A stretch of 62,638 nt of DNA, from assembly GCA_002338145.1 (NCBI GenBank), contig DDHP01000079.1, positions 22,737 to 85,374 on the forward strand. The letters are read 5' to 3'. The notes beneath the pieces were generated by a model. That model had not been told where the DNA came from, ran no database searches, and was given only the letters and a program-made list of their open reading frames with translations. A program made the position numbers and the translations under genes. The DNA comes from Deferribacteraceae bacterium UBA1873 (GTDB lineage: Bacteria; Chrysiogenota; Deferribacteres; Deferribacterales; Flexistipitaceae). Of this stretch, positions 43,932-53,452 are shown piece after piece. Numbering within the stretch: position 1 is the stretch's first letter; every line of letters starts with the position of its first letter.

Positions 43932-45129
43932 TAGGAGTATTATTTATATCTTCAATTGCTGTGTATACTTCAGCCGGTATATCTATTTTTGAAGGATTTA
44001 CAGGTCCTATAACATTTTTCTGTAGAATACTTTTTTTAGATGTATCCAGCAGATAAGGCGGGATATCTGCTCCTTTGGAATTTTTAAAAACAATCACGAC
44101 AGGTTTCAGCGGATCTTTATCAACATTGGCAATCATTGCAAGCTCATTTGAGTTTAACAGAACGACTGTACCCACAGGATAAATGCCAACGTTAGCCACA
44201 AAAAATTCAAAGACTTTTTTATTTATATGTGAATCAGCCCATTTGAACATTAACTTTAAGGCGGACGGTGGTTCCATCCTTTTGTGATAAACTCTGTTAC
44301 TTGTTATTGCATCATAAATATCAACAACAGCTCCTATTTTACCAAAAAGTGTTATCTCTTCATCTTTCAATCCTTTTGGATATCCACTTCCGTCATACCG
44401 TTCATGGTGTTCCACAACTATGCTTAGCTGATCTTTGTTGAAACCGTTTTTCAGTAGGTAATCATACCCGAGCATTACATGATCCTTCATCGTCTTAAAC
44501 TCTTCTTCGGTGAGTTTTCCGGGCTTATTCAAAATCTTGGGGGGCACCAGCATCTTGCCTACATCATGAAGCAATCCGCTTACAGCAAGTGTTTTAATGT
44601 CGTTTGCTCCCAACCCCATATGTTTTGCAAGAGAAGTAGCAAAAACACTTACGTTCATGGAATGTTGAAACGTATAGTCATCGTAACTCCTAAGTTTTGC
44701 TATACTTGCCATAACACCTTTGTTTTTTAGTGTTAAATCCACCAGCTTGTCTGCCACATGTTTTACTGCGCCGTTGTTAAACAGTTTGCCGGCTCTAACA
44801 TCTTCCATTACATTATGGACAATACTGATAGATTGTTGATAGATTTCTTTTGAGGTTTTGTAGTCATCCAAATCTATATTGAAGTCATTTGTAACTTTCT
44901 CAGCAATTTCTTCTATCTGTTCTTTTCTTTCTTCAACCGCTTCTCTGATAACAGTATTTGCTTTTTTTTCAAGATATACGTGTTTTATTCCGTTTCTTTT
45001 TAATTTATCTATGGTATTTTTGTCTTTGATTACAAATTTATGTTTAATAAAAGGTGTGTCCAGCCATTTAGCATCCAGCTTTATGACATAGTCACCGACT
45101 TTCAAATCATCTACATGAACTTTTTGCAT
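43921..45129 (-). CDS. HD-GYP domain cyclic di-GMP phosphodiesterase
   Basis: A 402-residue protein. An N-terminal DUF3391-type domain (residues 1-60, VHVDDLKVGDYVIKLDAKWLDTPF) precedes an HD-GYP domain with HSMNVSVFA, LLHDVGKMLVP, HVMLGYDYLLKNG, and the GYP loop HHERYDGSGYPKGL, all expected metal and substrate residues intact. It should break down cyclic di-GMP, opposing the GGDEF enzyme at 13680. Reverse strand, with AAGGG before its ATG. It faces the genes on its left and diverges from the site-2 protease on its right. Confidence 0.9.
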   Translation of the reverse strand: MQKVHVDDLKVGDYVIKLDAKWLDTPFIKHKFVIKDKNTIDKLKRNGIKHVYLEKKANTVIREAVEERKEQIEEIAEKVTNDFNIDLDDYKTSKEIYQQSISIVHNVMEDVRAGKLFNNGAVKHVADKLVDLTLKNKGVMASIAKLRSYDDYTFQHSMNVSVFATSLAKHMGLGANDIKTLAVSGLLHDVGKMLVPPKILNKPGKLTEEEFKTMKDHVMLGYDYLLKNGFNKDQLSIVVEHHERYDGSGYPKGLKDEEITLFGKIGAVVDIYDAITSNRVYHKRMEPPSALKLMFKWADSHINKKVFEFFVANVGIYPVGTVVLLNSNELAMIANVDKDPLKPVVIVFKNSKGADIPPYLLDTSKKSILQKNVIGPVNPSKIDIPAEVYTAIEDINNTPNEK

Positions 45130-45533
45130 TTATTACCCTTTTGTATTGATTTAATTCATTTTATCAGTATTGCAATGATTGTACAATATTTTTTCAGACA
45201 TTGTTTTATTGTTTTGCATGCAAAAAATATTTTTTAATTTATAATGAGTTACAAACATACTGACCATTTTTATTTTGATGATATTTATATGCAAGAGCAT
45301 TTATACAATATTTGAATACTTATAAAGTTTGTTTAGAAATATTTCGGAATAGACTGTTGATGAAGAAAAAATCAAGCTGCAAATCATATTTATTGTGACG
45401 CGTGGTTTATGATTATGTATCTCTTCTAAAAAGGAGGTAATTGTATAAATCTAATGATATTTGCTTTTATTATTGGAGGGCGCAAAAATAAATATAGATT
45501 GACAGTGTAGGGACAATCTGCTAATAACCTTTC
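45130..45533. other. 404-base divergent gap between the HD-GYP and site-2 protease genes
   Basis: AT-rich. The only features are a consensus AGGAGG (45432-45437) followed by a TTG-started 16-codon frame (45441-45491), and a GGAGG at about 45475. No good promoter pair is visible for the protease gene. No repeat of the families found elsewhere was seen. Confidence 0.4.
45441..45491 (+). CDS. Possible 16-residue leader ORF
   Basis: A TTG three bases after a perfect AGGAGG starts 16 codons ending in TAA, 42 bases before the protease start. The peptide has three Tyr, one Trp and one Cys. The ribosome binding site is stronger than that of the gene downstream, so a translated leader is possible. 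An ATG at 45454 opens another tiny frame. Very uncertain. Confidence 0.2.
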   Translation: MYKSNDICFYYWRAQK

Positions 45534-46169
45534 ATGGATTTCGACATTAATTCAATTTTGAGAGAGCTTTCTATTGCTGCAGTGCCTTTTCTTTTGGCTA
45601 TCACTGTACATGAAGCATCACATGGCTTTGCGGCATACATGCTGGGGGATGATACAGCAAAAAGAGCAGGGCGGTTAACACTTAATCCACTTAAACATAT
45701 TGATATTCTCGGCTTGCTTGTACTGTTTGTTACACGTCTTTTTGGATGGGCAAAACCTGTGCCTGTTAACTTTGCAAATCTCAATAATAAAAAATATGGA
45801 CCTGCAATAGTTTCTGCTGCAGGACCTGGTGCCAATTTTCTAATGGCCATAATTTCATCTTTTGTGTACCATATTATCATAAATATAAGTGCCAGTCCGG
45901 AAATATCAAAAAGTATTCTGACGCCACTTGTATATATGGCTCTTTATTCCATCCAAATAAACATTGCTCTGGGTATTTTCAATCTCATACCTATTCCTCC
46001 TCTTGATGGGGGGAGAATTCTTCAGGCTTTTTTGCCTTTAAATGCCGCTTACAAATTTTCAAGAATAGAGCAATATGGTTTTATTATAATAATTTTACTT
46101 TTAATGACAAATGTGGTGGGAAAAGTTATATTTCCCGTAATCAGGGTTTTTGTTACACTTTTAACCTAA
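45534..46169 (+). CDS. Site-2 protease family zinc metalloprotease (M50)
   Basis: A 211-residue membrane protein with about five or six transmembrane segments. Zinc motif His26-Glu27-x2-x-His30 in TVHEASHGFAAYMLGD, and the second conserved loop NLIPIPPLDGGRIL carrying the third ligand Asp. This is the short M50B type, lacking PDZ domains, often found next to trpS and scpA as it is here. Substrate unknown. No clear ribosome binding site precedes the ATG. Confidence 0.88.
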   Translation: MDFDINSILRELSIAAVPFLLAITVHEASHGFAAYMLGDDTAKRAGRLTLNPLKHIDILGLLVLFVTRLFGWAKPVPVNFANLNNKKYGPAIVSAAGPGANFLMAIISSFVYHIIINISASPEISKSILTPLVYMALYSIQINIALGIFNLIPIPPLDGGRILQAFLPLNAAYKFSRIEQYGFIIIILLLMTNVVGKVIFPVIRVFVTLLT

Positions 46170-46181
46170 TGAGGAGTTTTG

Positions 46182-47162
46182 ATGACAAAAGTACTGAGTG
46201 GAATGAGACCTACAGGTAAACTTCATATCGGGCACTATTTCGGTGCATTGGAAAATTGGGTTCAGCTGCAGGAAAAATATGAATGTTTTTATTTTATAGC
46301 TGATTGGCATGCATTGACAACAGGCTATGAAACACCCCCAGATTTCAAATTATTTCGAAGGGAAATGCTTCTGGACTGGTTGGCTGTCGGGCTTGACCCG
46401 GAGAAAAGTACACTATTTATTCAGTCTAAAAATCTTGCCCATGCAGAGCTGTTCCTTTTGCTCAATATGATAACACCTGTTGGGTGGTTAGAGCGTTGCC
46501 CTACATATAAGGAAATGAAAGAGGAATTAAGTGACAAGGATTTATCCAATATCGGTTTTCTTAGTTATCCTGTTTTGCAGACAGCTGATATTGTAGTGTA
46601 TGATGCGAAATATGTACCCGTTGGTAAAGATCAGGTACCTCACCTGGAAATAAGCCGTGAAATTGTAAGGAGATTTAATCATCTGTATGGCAGCAATGTA
46701 TTTATTGAGCCTGAGGCAATGTTAACCAAAACTTCCAAAGTACCCGGAACTGACGGTAGAAAAATGAGCAAGTCTTATAATAATACCATACTGTTGTCAG
46801 AAGATATGGCTTCTGTTGAAAAGAAAATAAGGCAAATGAAAACGGATACAAACAGAAAGAGAAAGACTGATCCAGGTGATCCGGCATTATGTCCGGTCTT
46901 TGATTATCACAAGGTTTTTTCCAGCCAAGAGGAAAAAGAGGAAATAACAAAAGGGTGTAAAAGTGCCGGAATAGGTTGTATAGATTGCAAAAAAATACTT
47001 ATCAAACATTTAGAAGAATTTCTTTCACCTATCCAGGAAAGACGAAACAACTATGATAAAGAAATAAATGATATTGAAGAGTTTCTTTCACATTCACAAA
47101 AATTTGCCGATGAGACTGCCGGAAAAAAGCTTGAAGAAGTGCGAAAAGCTATGAAAATATGA
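46182..47162 (+). CDS. trpS: Tryptophanyl-tRNA synthetase
   Basis: A 326-residue class I synthetase: GMRPTGKLHIGHYFGALENW (HIGH motif) and GRKMSKSYNNTI (KMSKS), with YPVLQTADIVVYDAKYVPVGKDQVPHLEISREI between. ATG at 46182 after GAGGAG; the preceding TTG (46179) is ignored. Its stop overlaps scpA (ATGA). Confidence 0.94.
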   Translation: MTKVLSGMRPTGKLHIGHYFGALENWVQLQEKYECFYFIADWHALTTGYETPPDFKLFRREMLLDWLAVGLDPEKSTLFIQSKNLAHAELFLLLNMITPVGWLERCPTYKEMKEELSDKDLSNIGFLSYPVLQTADIVVYDAKYVPVGKDQVPHLEISREIVRRFNHLYGSNVFIEPEAMLTKTSKVPGTDGRKMSKSYNNTILLSEDMASVEKKIRQMKTDTNRKRKTDPGDPALCPVFDYHKVFSSQEEKEEITKGCKSAGIGCIDCKKILIKHLEEFLSPIQERRNNYDKEINDIEEFLSHSQKFADETAGKKLEEVRKAMKI

Positions 47163-47863
47163 ATGATTTGCTTGATGTAAAAACAGCTAATTTTGAAGGC
47201 CCTTTGGATTTGCTAATACATCTCATATATAAAAATGAGATGAATATTTATGATATTTCAATATCAACTATTGCTGATCAGTTTGTCGACACTTTGAGAA
47301 AAATGGAAAGTTTAGATATAGAAATTGCCGCTGAATTTATTAATATGGCATCATATCTGACCTATCTCAAATCTAAAATGCTTCTTCCGAAAACATCGAC
47401 TTTTGAAGAGGATATGGATCCGGAAGAAGAAAAATTTCTTTTTACCCAGCGTATTATTGAGTATTCTTTTTATAAAGATGTAGCTTTAACCCTTAAAGAA
47501 AAAGAATTCTTCAGCAGCAGATATTTGTCAAGAAAAGACACATTATATTTACCCAAAGAAAATCTCTTTAGTGAAGATCCCATGAAACTTGTTCCTCTGT
47601 TTTTTGACCTGATAAACAAAAAAAAGGAAAACAATGTTGTTATTGAGCATGACAATGTGGATATTGAAGATTTAATCTGCCAAATGAAGGATTTTCTATT
47701 AAAAAGAGACAGCACCTTCTGGAGTGAAATAGTAAATGTATGCAACAGCCGAAAAGAGATAGTGAGCGCTTTATTTGCAATCCTTGAGTTAGTAAGATTA
47801 AAGACGATTACAGCAGTTCAAAACGAAAACTTTGGTGAAATTCTGGTAAAAAAATATGTATAA
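47159..47863 (+). CDS. scpA: Segregation and condensation protein A
   Basis: A 234-residue kleisin that bridges the two SMC heads with ScpB to organise the chromosome. N-terminal FEGPLDLLIHLIYKNEMNIYDISISTIADQF and EFINMASYLTYLKSKMLLPK are typical; the C-terminal winged-helix segment (SALFAILELVRLKTITAVQNENFGEILVKK) is present. Coupled to trpS by ATGA and overlapping scpB by eight bases. Confidence 0.92.
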   Translation: MNDLLDVKTANFEGPLDLLIHLIYKNEMNIYDISISTIADQFVDTLRKMESLDIEIAAEFINMASYLTYLKSKMLLPKTSTFEEDMDPEEEKFLFTQRIIEYSFYKDVALTLKEKEFFSSRYLSRKDTLYLPKENLFSEDPMKLVPLFFDLINKKKENNVVIEHDNVDIEDLICQMKDFLLKRDSTFWSEIVNVCNSRKEIVSALFAILELVRLKTITAVQNENFGEILVKKYV

Positions 47864-48377
47864 TAAGGAAAAACAGCTGTTTTTTGCAGCACTTTTTTTA
47901 TCAGGAAAACCTTTAGATCTCAGATTTTTAAGAAAGATTTTCGAGCCTATTAATATGGAAAACAGAATAGATGAATATATCGACGAATTTAATGCATTAA
48001 ACCTGGGAATTAAAATCCGAAAAGTTGCCGAAGGTTATCAGATGGTTACGGATACATCTGTTTTTGATGAGCTTAGTGATTTTTTCGGAGAGAAAACAGA
48101 AAATTTGTCTAAAGCAGCTTTGGAGACTATAGCAATAATTGCCTACAGACAACCAGTGACAAAAATTGAAGTGGAAGAAATCAGAGGGGTAAATTCTTCC
48201 GGTATTATAAGGCAACTTCTGGATAAAAATCTGATAAGGGTTATGGGACGCAAGAATGTTGTTGGACGCCCACTGCTTTATTGTACTACAAAGTATTTTT
48301 TGGAATATTTTAACTTGAAAAGTCTCTCAGAGTTGCCTACTTTCAGAGAATGGCAGGAATTAAAACAAGACAATTGA
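47856..48377 (+). CDS. scpB: Segregation and condensation protein B
   Basis: A 173-residue winged-helix dimer partner of ScpA. Signature LSKAALETIAIIAYRQPVTKIEVEEIRGVNSSGIIRQLLDKNLIRVMGRKNVVGRPLLYCTTKYFLEYF. Overlaps scpA and the pseudouridine synthase; the scpA-scpB-rlu order is common. Confidence 0.93.
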   Translation: MYNKEKQLFFAALFLSGKPLDLRFLRKIFEPINMENRIDEYIDEFNALNLGIKIRKVAEGYQMVTDTSVFDELSDFFGEKTENLSKAALETIAIIAYRQPVTKIEVEEIRGVNSSGIIRQLLDKNLIRVMGRKNVVGRPLLYCTTKYFLEYFNLKSLSELPTFREWQELKQDN

Positions 48378-49087
48378 CAAGACTTAATAAATTTTTGGCG
48401 GCAAACACTTCACTATCCAGAAGAAAAGCTGATGAAGCTGTTTTATCAGGCAGGGTTAAAATAAACGAACTTTTAGTGGATTCTCCAGCTGTGTCTGTTG
48501 ATCCTATTCACGACAAAATCTTTTTAGATGGAAAAGCTGTAAATATTGAGCAAAAATACTATATGCTTTTTTATAAACCTGTGGCTGTTCTGACTTCATA
48601 TAAGAAAGATAACAATAAAAAATGTCTGAGTGATTTTGATTTTTTAGTTAAAAGAAAACCTGCATATTCCGGGAGGCTGGACTATAACAGTGAAGGTCTT
48701 ATAATTTTAAGTAATGATGGAGATTTTTTACAAAAGCTTCAAAAACCGGCATTTAAAATACCAAAAGAATATACTGTTTTTACAGACAAGATGTTAGATT
48801 TTAAATGTATACAAAAATTGGAAAATGGAATCATAATGAATGGTATTAAGTATAAGCCGTGTAAAATTAATGTGTTGGGTGAGAAAAAATACCAAATTGT
48901 TTTATATGAAGGTAAAAACAGGCAAATAAGAAATATGATGAATTACTGCGGTACGCATGTAAAAAAGCTTATAAGAACAAAAATAGGAAATATTGGAATA
49001 GGCGACTTGGCACCAGGAAAATTTCGGTATTTAAGTAAAAATGAAATAAAGGGGTTGGTTAATGTACAAAGTAAAAGTAACAGATAG
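48350..49087 (+). CDS. rluB: 23S rRNA pseudouridine synthase (RluB/RsuA family)
   Basis: A 245-residue enzyme with an N-terminal S4 RNA-binding domain (TRLNKFLAANTSLSRRKADEAVLSGRVKIN) and a catalytic domain with the Asp in GRLDYNSEGLIILSNDGD. It also has EGKNRQIRNMMNYCG, typical of the RsuA/RluB/RluE/RluF group. Position after scpB supports RluB. The ATG at 48350 lies in scpB; a TTG at 48374, which makes a TTGA overlap, is an alternative start nearer to the S4 domain. Confidence 0.85.
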   Translation: MAGIKTRQLTRLNKFLAANTSLSRRKADEAVLSGRVKINELLVDSPAVSVDPIHDKIFLDGKAVNIEQKYYMLFYKPVAVLTSYKKDNNKKCLSDFDFLVKRKPAYSGRLDYNSEGLIILSNDGDFLQKLQKPAFKIPKEYTVFTDKMLDFKCIQKLENGIIMNGIKYKPCKINVLGEKKYQIVLYEGKNRQIRNMMNYCGTHVKKLIRTKIGNIGIGDLAPGKFRYLSKNEIKGLVNVQSKSNR

Positions 49088-49421
49088 TTTTTCCTCAGCA
49101 CACAATTTGCGGGAATATGAAGGAAACTGCGAAAATCTTCATGGGCACAACTGGAAAATTGAAGTTGCTTTAAAAAGTGAGTCATTGGATAATATCGGTA
49201 TGCTGGTGGATTTTAGAGTTTTAAAGAAAGAAGTAAAAAAAATTATAAAAGAACTTGATCATACATATCTGAATGAACACATATATTTTAAAAACGTAAA
49301 TCCCACCAGTGAAAATATGGCTAAATATGTTTACGATAGGCTAAAATATGTTTTTAATGATACAGTCGATTCTGTCACTGTATGGGAAAGCGAAAATTCT
49401 GCAGCTGAGTATTATGAATAA
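49062..49421 (+). CDS. queD: 6-carboxy-5,6,7,8-tetrahydropterin synthase (QueD)
   Basis: A 119-residue enzyme of queuosine precursor synthesis, converting dihydroneopterin triphosphate. Zinc His in SSAHNL, HGHNW, and the catalytic Cys in GNCENLHGH are visible, plus LDHTYLNE and WESENSAAEY. ATG inside the pseudouridine synthase gene. Paired with queE directly downstream. Confidence 0.93.
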   Translation: MYKVKVTDSFSSAHNLREYEGNCENLHGHNWKIEVALKSESLDNIGMLVDFRVLKKEVKKIIKELDHTYLNEHIYFKNVNPTSENMAKYVYDRLKYVFNDTVDSVTVWESENSAAEYYE

Positions 49422-50115
49422 AGCTGGGTATGTAAAAGAAGTTTTCCTTTCGTTGCAGGGTGAGGGGAAATATGCCGGAGCCAGGCAGCTATTCGTCAGA
49501 CTTTGTGGGTGTTCAGTAGGATGTGAAAACTGTGATACTGACTACTCTTTTTCTGACTTTTTTTTATTAAATAATGAAAAGGTTCATAATCCTGTATTTC
49601 CAGAAATTCTTTGCCAAAAAATATATGAAAATTTTGATATAAAAAGTGTTCATAGTGTTGCTATAACAGGTGGGGAACCCCTCGACCAGCTTGAATTTGT
49701 AAGGCATTTTTCAGAAAATTTAAAAAATTCGGGGGTTAATGTTTTTCTGGAAACCAGTGGTTTTTATCCGGAAAAATTACAAACTATTAAAAATGTTATT
49801 GATATCTTCAGTATTGATGTTAAAATTAATAGCTCATTTGGTATAACCTTTTCTGACAATTTAAAAAATTTCTTAAGTAATATTGACAGCAATCGTAGTT
49901 ATGTTAAACTCGTAATATCTGAATGCGCAGATGAGGCTGAAATTTCTTCAGTGTTAAACTTGATTGGGAGATCTGGTATCAGGGAATTGTATCTTCAGCC
50001 TTTAAATAATTGTATAGATATCAGTAAACTGGAAAATATTATGCTAAGATTTTATAATTCCGGAATTAAAGCATTTTTTATGCCGCAGTTACATAAATTT
50101 TTGGAGATAAAATGA
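49414..50115 (+). CDS. queE: 7-carboxy-7-deazaguanine synthase (QueE)
   Basis: A 233-residue radical-SAM enzyme that rearranges carboxytetrahydropterin. The SAM cluster motif is Cys33-x3-Cys37-x2-Cys40 in CSVGCENCDTDYSF. The N-terminus VKEVFLSLQGEGKYAGARQLFVRLCGC and ITGGEPL are family features. ATG at 49414 overlaps the queD stop; an upstream frame to 49348 lies in queD. queC and queF are not seen in this window. Confidence 0.92.
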   Translation: MNKAGYVKEVFLSLQGEGKYAGARQLFVRLCGCSVGCENCDTDYSFSDFFLLNNEKVHNPVFPEILCQKIYENFDIKSVHSVAITGGEPLDQLEFVRHFSENLKNSGVNVFLETSGFYPEKLQTIKNVIDIFSIDVKINSSFGITFSDNLKNFLSNIDSNRSYVKLVISECADEAEISSVLNLIGRSGIRELYLQPLNNCIDISKLENIMLRFYNSGIKAFFMPQLHKFLEIK

Positions 50116-52607
50116 AGCTTTTTGCAAAAAATAAGCCCGACTCTTCAATAAGTAATGCTAAATCTTTGTATACCAAAGGCAACTATAAAAAAGCTCTTAA
50201 AATATGTAAAAATATCTTAGACGAAAAAGATTATGATTTCGAAGCTCAGAACCTGTTGGGGGATATTTACTATAAAATGGGAAATAAATCCAAAGCCTTG
50301 GAAATGTATAGAACTTTGGGAGAAAAACTTGAGCAGGACAAGTTTACAGAGCGGGCTATAGCTGTAACACGCAAAATAATCCGATTCTATCCCGAACAGT
50401 TTGATTTGTACAGAAAATTGTCTAAACTGTACCGAAAGAAAGGGTTGATTGCTGATCAGCTGAATATTCTCTATGAATTAAGTGATATTTATCATGAAAA
50501 AAATGAGAAAGATAAGTCTGTTGATATACTCAAGGAAATCGCAGAAATAGACAGAAACACTGCTGAAAACTATTACAAGATAATTTCCCGGTTTTGTGAG
50601 TATGGAAAAACTGAAGAGGTTTGTAAATATAGTTATTATGCCGCTAAACTTGCAAGTGAGCAAAACAAAAAGAATATTTTAAATAAAATAATGGATATTG
50701 CAATTGATAATAATTGTGACCTTACCAATATTGTTAAATATTCAGTAATGTACTTTAAGGACAATCCAGACAAACTGGACATTTTTAAGTCTTATGCTAA
50801 AGCTTACCTTTTAGAAAATTTTGATAGCAATTTTTTTGAAGATTTTATTGAGTTTTTTAACTACTCAGATGATCCTGACTTTTTTAACACATTGAAGGAA
50901 AAATACGGCAATATAACCATATATAAATATATCCTTGAAAATCTTCTGAACAATAATGAACTGGACAAAATACCTGGGTTGGTTGGTGAAATCATAGATA
51001 TACCTGACTATAACTTTGATGCATCCATAATAGATGTTGTTCAGGCCGGATACTCAACGATAAACAGTACAGAAGTACTTGACTCTCTGGCAACACTGGC
51101 AGAAAAATGTGACACGAAAGACTTATCTATTGGTATTTATAAGCGAATGCGTGATCTTTATGAAGAAGATGGCAATACTGAAAAATCGGAAATGCTTACT
51201 CAATTTATTTCTGACTTAGAGAATTCCCCTGTATTAACTGATACAAGTACAGAGCTTTCTTCGGTGGAAATAAATCCTGCTGATGAAGATTTCGAAAGTG
51301 AAGAAGAAACCGACTTTTCCGGTTTGGAAGATTTGATAGAACACACCACTATAGAAGAAGATTCTGGCGATAGTAGTGATCCTCTTGCTTCTTTGGATAC
51401 GGATATGGAAGATAGTTTTGATAATAATTTCTTCGAAGAAGACACTGAAAAACATAAAAACGCAGAATCTGATATCTCACCGGAGAATAATGAATTCTCT
51501 GATAATACTGTTGATAACAACCATGAAGAAGAAACTGATATAGAACTTGATTTAAGCGATCTGACTACTTCAGAAGAAGAAAAAAACCAGCCGGAACATA
51601 TTGATGAAATGGACATAAATGACTTAGACTTCCAGCAGGATTCGGAAGAAAATGACATTTTACCAGATTTAGAATTAAATGATGAGTTTGATGAAAATAA
51701 TGATGTTTTTTCCAGCGATGGAGATACTGTTAATAACAGTGACGAGGAATTTAATGATGGTTTTTCCAAAGCGATGGAGGAGCTTGAAATTGATGAAATA
51801 AACGAAGATGATATTTTTGATATAACAAACGAAACTGATGAAAATATTGATTCTTCTAAAAACTCCCGTGTAAAGGAGGTGGAGGAACTTATTTCATCAG
51901 GACACTACGATGCCGCCCAAAAAGAGCTCGACTTGCTACTGGAGGAAAAACCTGATGATGAAAAACTTAAGGATCTGGCTACCCAACTTATCCTTATAGA
52001 AGAAGATGATGAAATTAATGATAAATCAGACATTTCGAGAGAGAAGAAAGAAAATTTAAAATTTTTTGCAACAGAGTTTAGCAATATTGCAATTGCAATA
52101 AGAAAAAGTATTAATGAGAAAATTGACCCGGAAGATTACGAGGCTCACTATGATATGGCGATGGCATATATGGAAATGGAGCTTTACGAAGATGCTCTGG
52201 AGGAGCTGAAAAAAGCGGCAACCAGCGATAAACGTTATGAAAGTCTGTTTCTTATGGCAGAGTGTCACAAAAGAATGAAAGAATACCAGGAAGCTGTGAA
52301 TTTGCATAAACTCATAGTTGTTGATTACTCTGAAACGGAAAAGGTACTTAATTCCCTTTATGAAATAGCAAATATTTATGAAATGAAGGGTAATTTTTCA
52401 ACAGCTTTTAATTATTATAACAAAATATATGTTATTAATGAAAACTTCAGAGATGTAAAAGAAAAAATCAAAGATGTTTCACCTGAGGACTCTTATGATT
52501 TAAACTCTGACAAAAAAACAAAAGAATTTGGCATATCCAGTGCCAATGAAGAATATATCGACAACACTAACCACGCTAAAAAGAAAAAAAAGATTTCCTA
52601 TTTGTAG
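50112..52607 (+). CDS. Large TPR protein with a long acidic linker
   Basis: An 831-residue cytoplasmic protein. TPR repeats occupy about residues 14-175 (AKSLYTKGNYKKALKICKNIL, YKMGNKSKALEMYRTLGEK, YRKKGLIADQLNILYELSDIY). A more divergent helical region runs to about 375. A strongly acidic, low-complexity segment (about 390-590, rich in Asp, Glu, Ser and Asn) follows. Then come further TPRs (AAQKELDLLLEEKPDD, YDMAMAYMEMELYEDALEELKKAA, FLMAECHKRMKEYQEAV, YEIANIYEMKGNFSTAFNYYNKI) and a Lys-rich end. It would act as a scaffold. The specific partner is unknown; an AAA ATPase gene follows 28 bases later. No signal peptide. Coupled to queE by ATGA. Confidence 0.78.
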   Translation: MKLFAKNKPDSSISNAKSLYTKGNYKKALKICKNILDEKDYDFEAQNLLGDIYYKMGNKSKALEMYRTLGEKLEQDKFTERAIAVTRKIIRFYPEQFDLYRKLSKLYRKKGLIADQLNILYELSDIYHEKNEKDKSVDILKEIAEIDRNTAENYYKIISRFCEYGKTEEVCKYSYYAAKLASEQNKKNILNKIMDIAIDNNCDLTNIVKYSVMYFKDNPDKLDIFKSYAKAYLLENFDSNFFEDFIEFFNYSDDPDFFNTLKEKYGNITIYKYILENLLNNNELDKIPGLVGEIIDIPDYNFDASIIDVVQAGYSTINSTEVLDSLATLAEKCDTKDLSIGIYKRMRDLYEEDGNTEKSEMLTQFISDLENSPVLTDTSTELSSVEINPADEDFESEEETDFSGLEDLIEHTTIEEDSGDSSDPLASLDTDMEDSFDNNFFEEDTEKHKNAESDISPENNEFSDNTVDNNHEEETDIELDLSDLTTSEEEKNQPEHIDEMDINDLDFQQDSEENDILPDLELNDEFDENNDVFSSDGDTVNNSDEEFNDGFSKAMEELEIDEINEDDIFDITNETDENIDSSKNSRVKEVEELISSGHYDAAQKELDLLLEEKPDDEKLKDLATQLILIEEDDEINDKSDISREKKENLKFFATEFSNIAIAIRKSINEKIDPEDYEAHYDMAMAYMEMELYEDALEELKKAATSDKRYESLFLMAECHKRMKEYQEAVNLHKLIVVDYSETEKVLNSLYEIANIYEMKGNFSTAFNYYNKIYVINENFRDVKEKIKDVSPEDSYDLNSDKKTKEFGISSANEEYIDNTNHAKKKKKISYL

Positions 52608-52635
52608 TTTAATTTATGTTTTTTAGAGGAAGTTT

Positions 52636-53445
52636 ATGGATTTATTGAATTTTTATGAAATAAACGAATTACCTTTCAATAACTCTCCGGATACAAAATA
52701 TTTTTACAGCTCAAAGCAACATGAAGAGGCTTTATTACGACTTCGGTACCTGATACAGAACAAAAAAGGCTTAGGAGTGGTCACTGGTGGTATAGGAACA
52801 GGGAAAACAACGCTTGCCAGGTTGCTTTTTGATGAACTAGACAGTAAAAATTATGAGCCGGTTTTGATGGTAGTTGTCCATTCTGAAATAAATTCAGAGT
52901 GGATTCTGAGGAGAATCTGCAGTCAGCTTGATATAGAAAAAATTCCGAATGATAAGCCCGGAATGCTTTCTGCGTTGTTTCGACGTCTGAATGACTTGGA
53001 TGAAAGTGGAAAAAAGGTAGTTATTTTAATTGACGAAGCCCAGATGTTGAAAAACAGAGATGTTATGGAAGAGATAAGAGGCATTTTAAATTTTGAGGAC
53101 GAACGTGGGAAATTTTTAACTTTTATTCTCTTTGGTTTACCTGAAGTTGAAAGAAATCTGGCAATGGACGAACCGCTCAAACAAAGGGTTGCATTAAGGT
53201 ACCAATTGAAACATCTGAGTTTTGAAGGCACAAAAAACTATATATTACACAGAATGAAAGTTTCAGGTGCTAAATATATATTTTTTTCGGAAGATTCTTT
53301 TGGTTTAATACATGAAGCGTCTAAAGGGATTCCTAGGGTAATCAATACTATCTGTGATAATGCTATGCTTGAGTCGTATCTGGTTAAAAACAAAGTCATT
53401 AGTAAAGAAATCATTCAGCGCGTTGTAAAAGACCTTAATTTGTGA
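52636..53445 (+). CDS. ExeA/GspA-like AAA ATPase
   Basis: A 269-residue AAA ATPase starting with the family sequence FYEINELPFNNSPDTKYFYSSKQHEEALLRL. Walker A GGIGTGKTT (51-59) and Walker B VVILIDEAQ (about 127-135) are followed by GIPRVINTICDNAM. Such proteins help assemble secretins in type II secretion or pilus systems. This one lacks the C-terminal peptidoglycan-binding domain of full-length ExeA. It follows the TPR gene with GAGGAAG upstream. Confidence 0.82.
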   Translation: MDLLNFYEINELPFNNSPDTKYFYSSKQHEEALLRLRYLIQNKKGLGVVTGGIGTGKTTLARLLFDELDSKNYEPVLMVVVHSEINSEWILRRICSQLDIEKIPNDKPGMLSALFRRLNDLDESGKKVVILIDEAQMLKNRDVMEEIRGILNFEDERGKFLTFILFGLPEVERNLAMDEPLKQRVALRYQLKHLSFEGTKNYILHRMKVSGAKYIFFSEDSFGLIHEASKGIPRVINTICDNAMLESYLVKNKVISKEIIQRVVKDLNL

Positions 53446-53452
53446 GCCATCT

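Noticed and set aside
51200..51769. A 189-codon Ser-rich reverse-strand frame inside the TPR gene
   Set aside because: It is the antisense of the acidic low-complexity region (GAA/GAT codons reading as TTC/ATC/TCT). The composition is an artefact, with no start signals.
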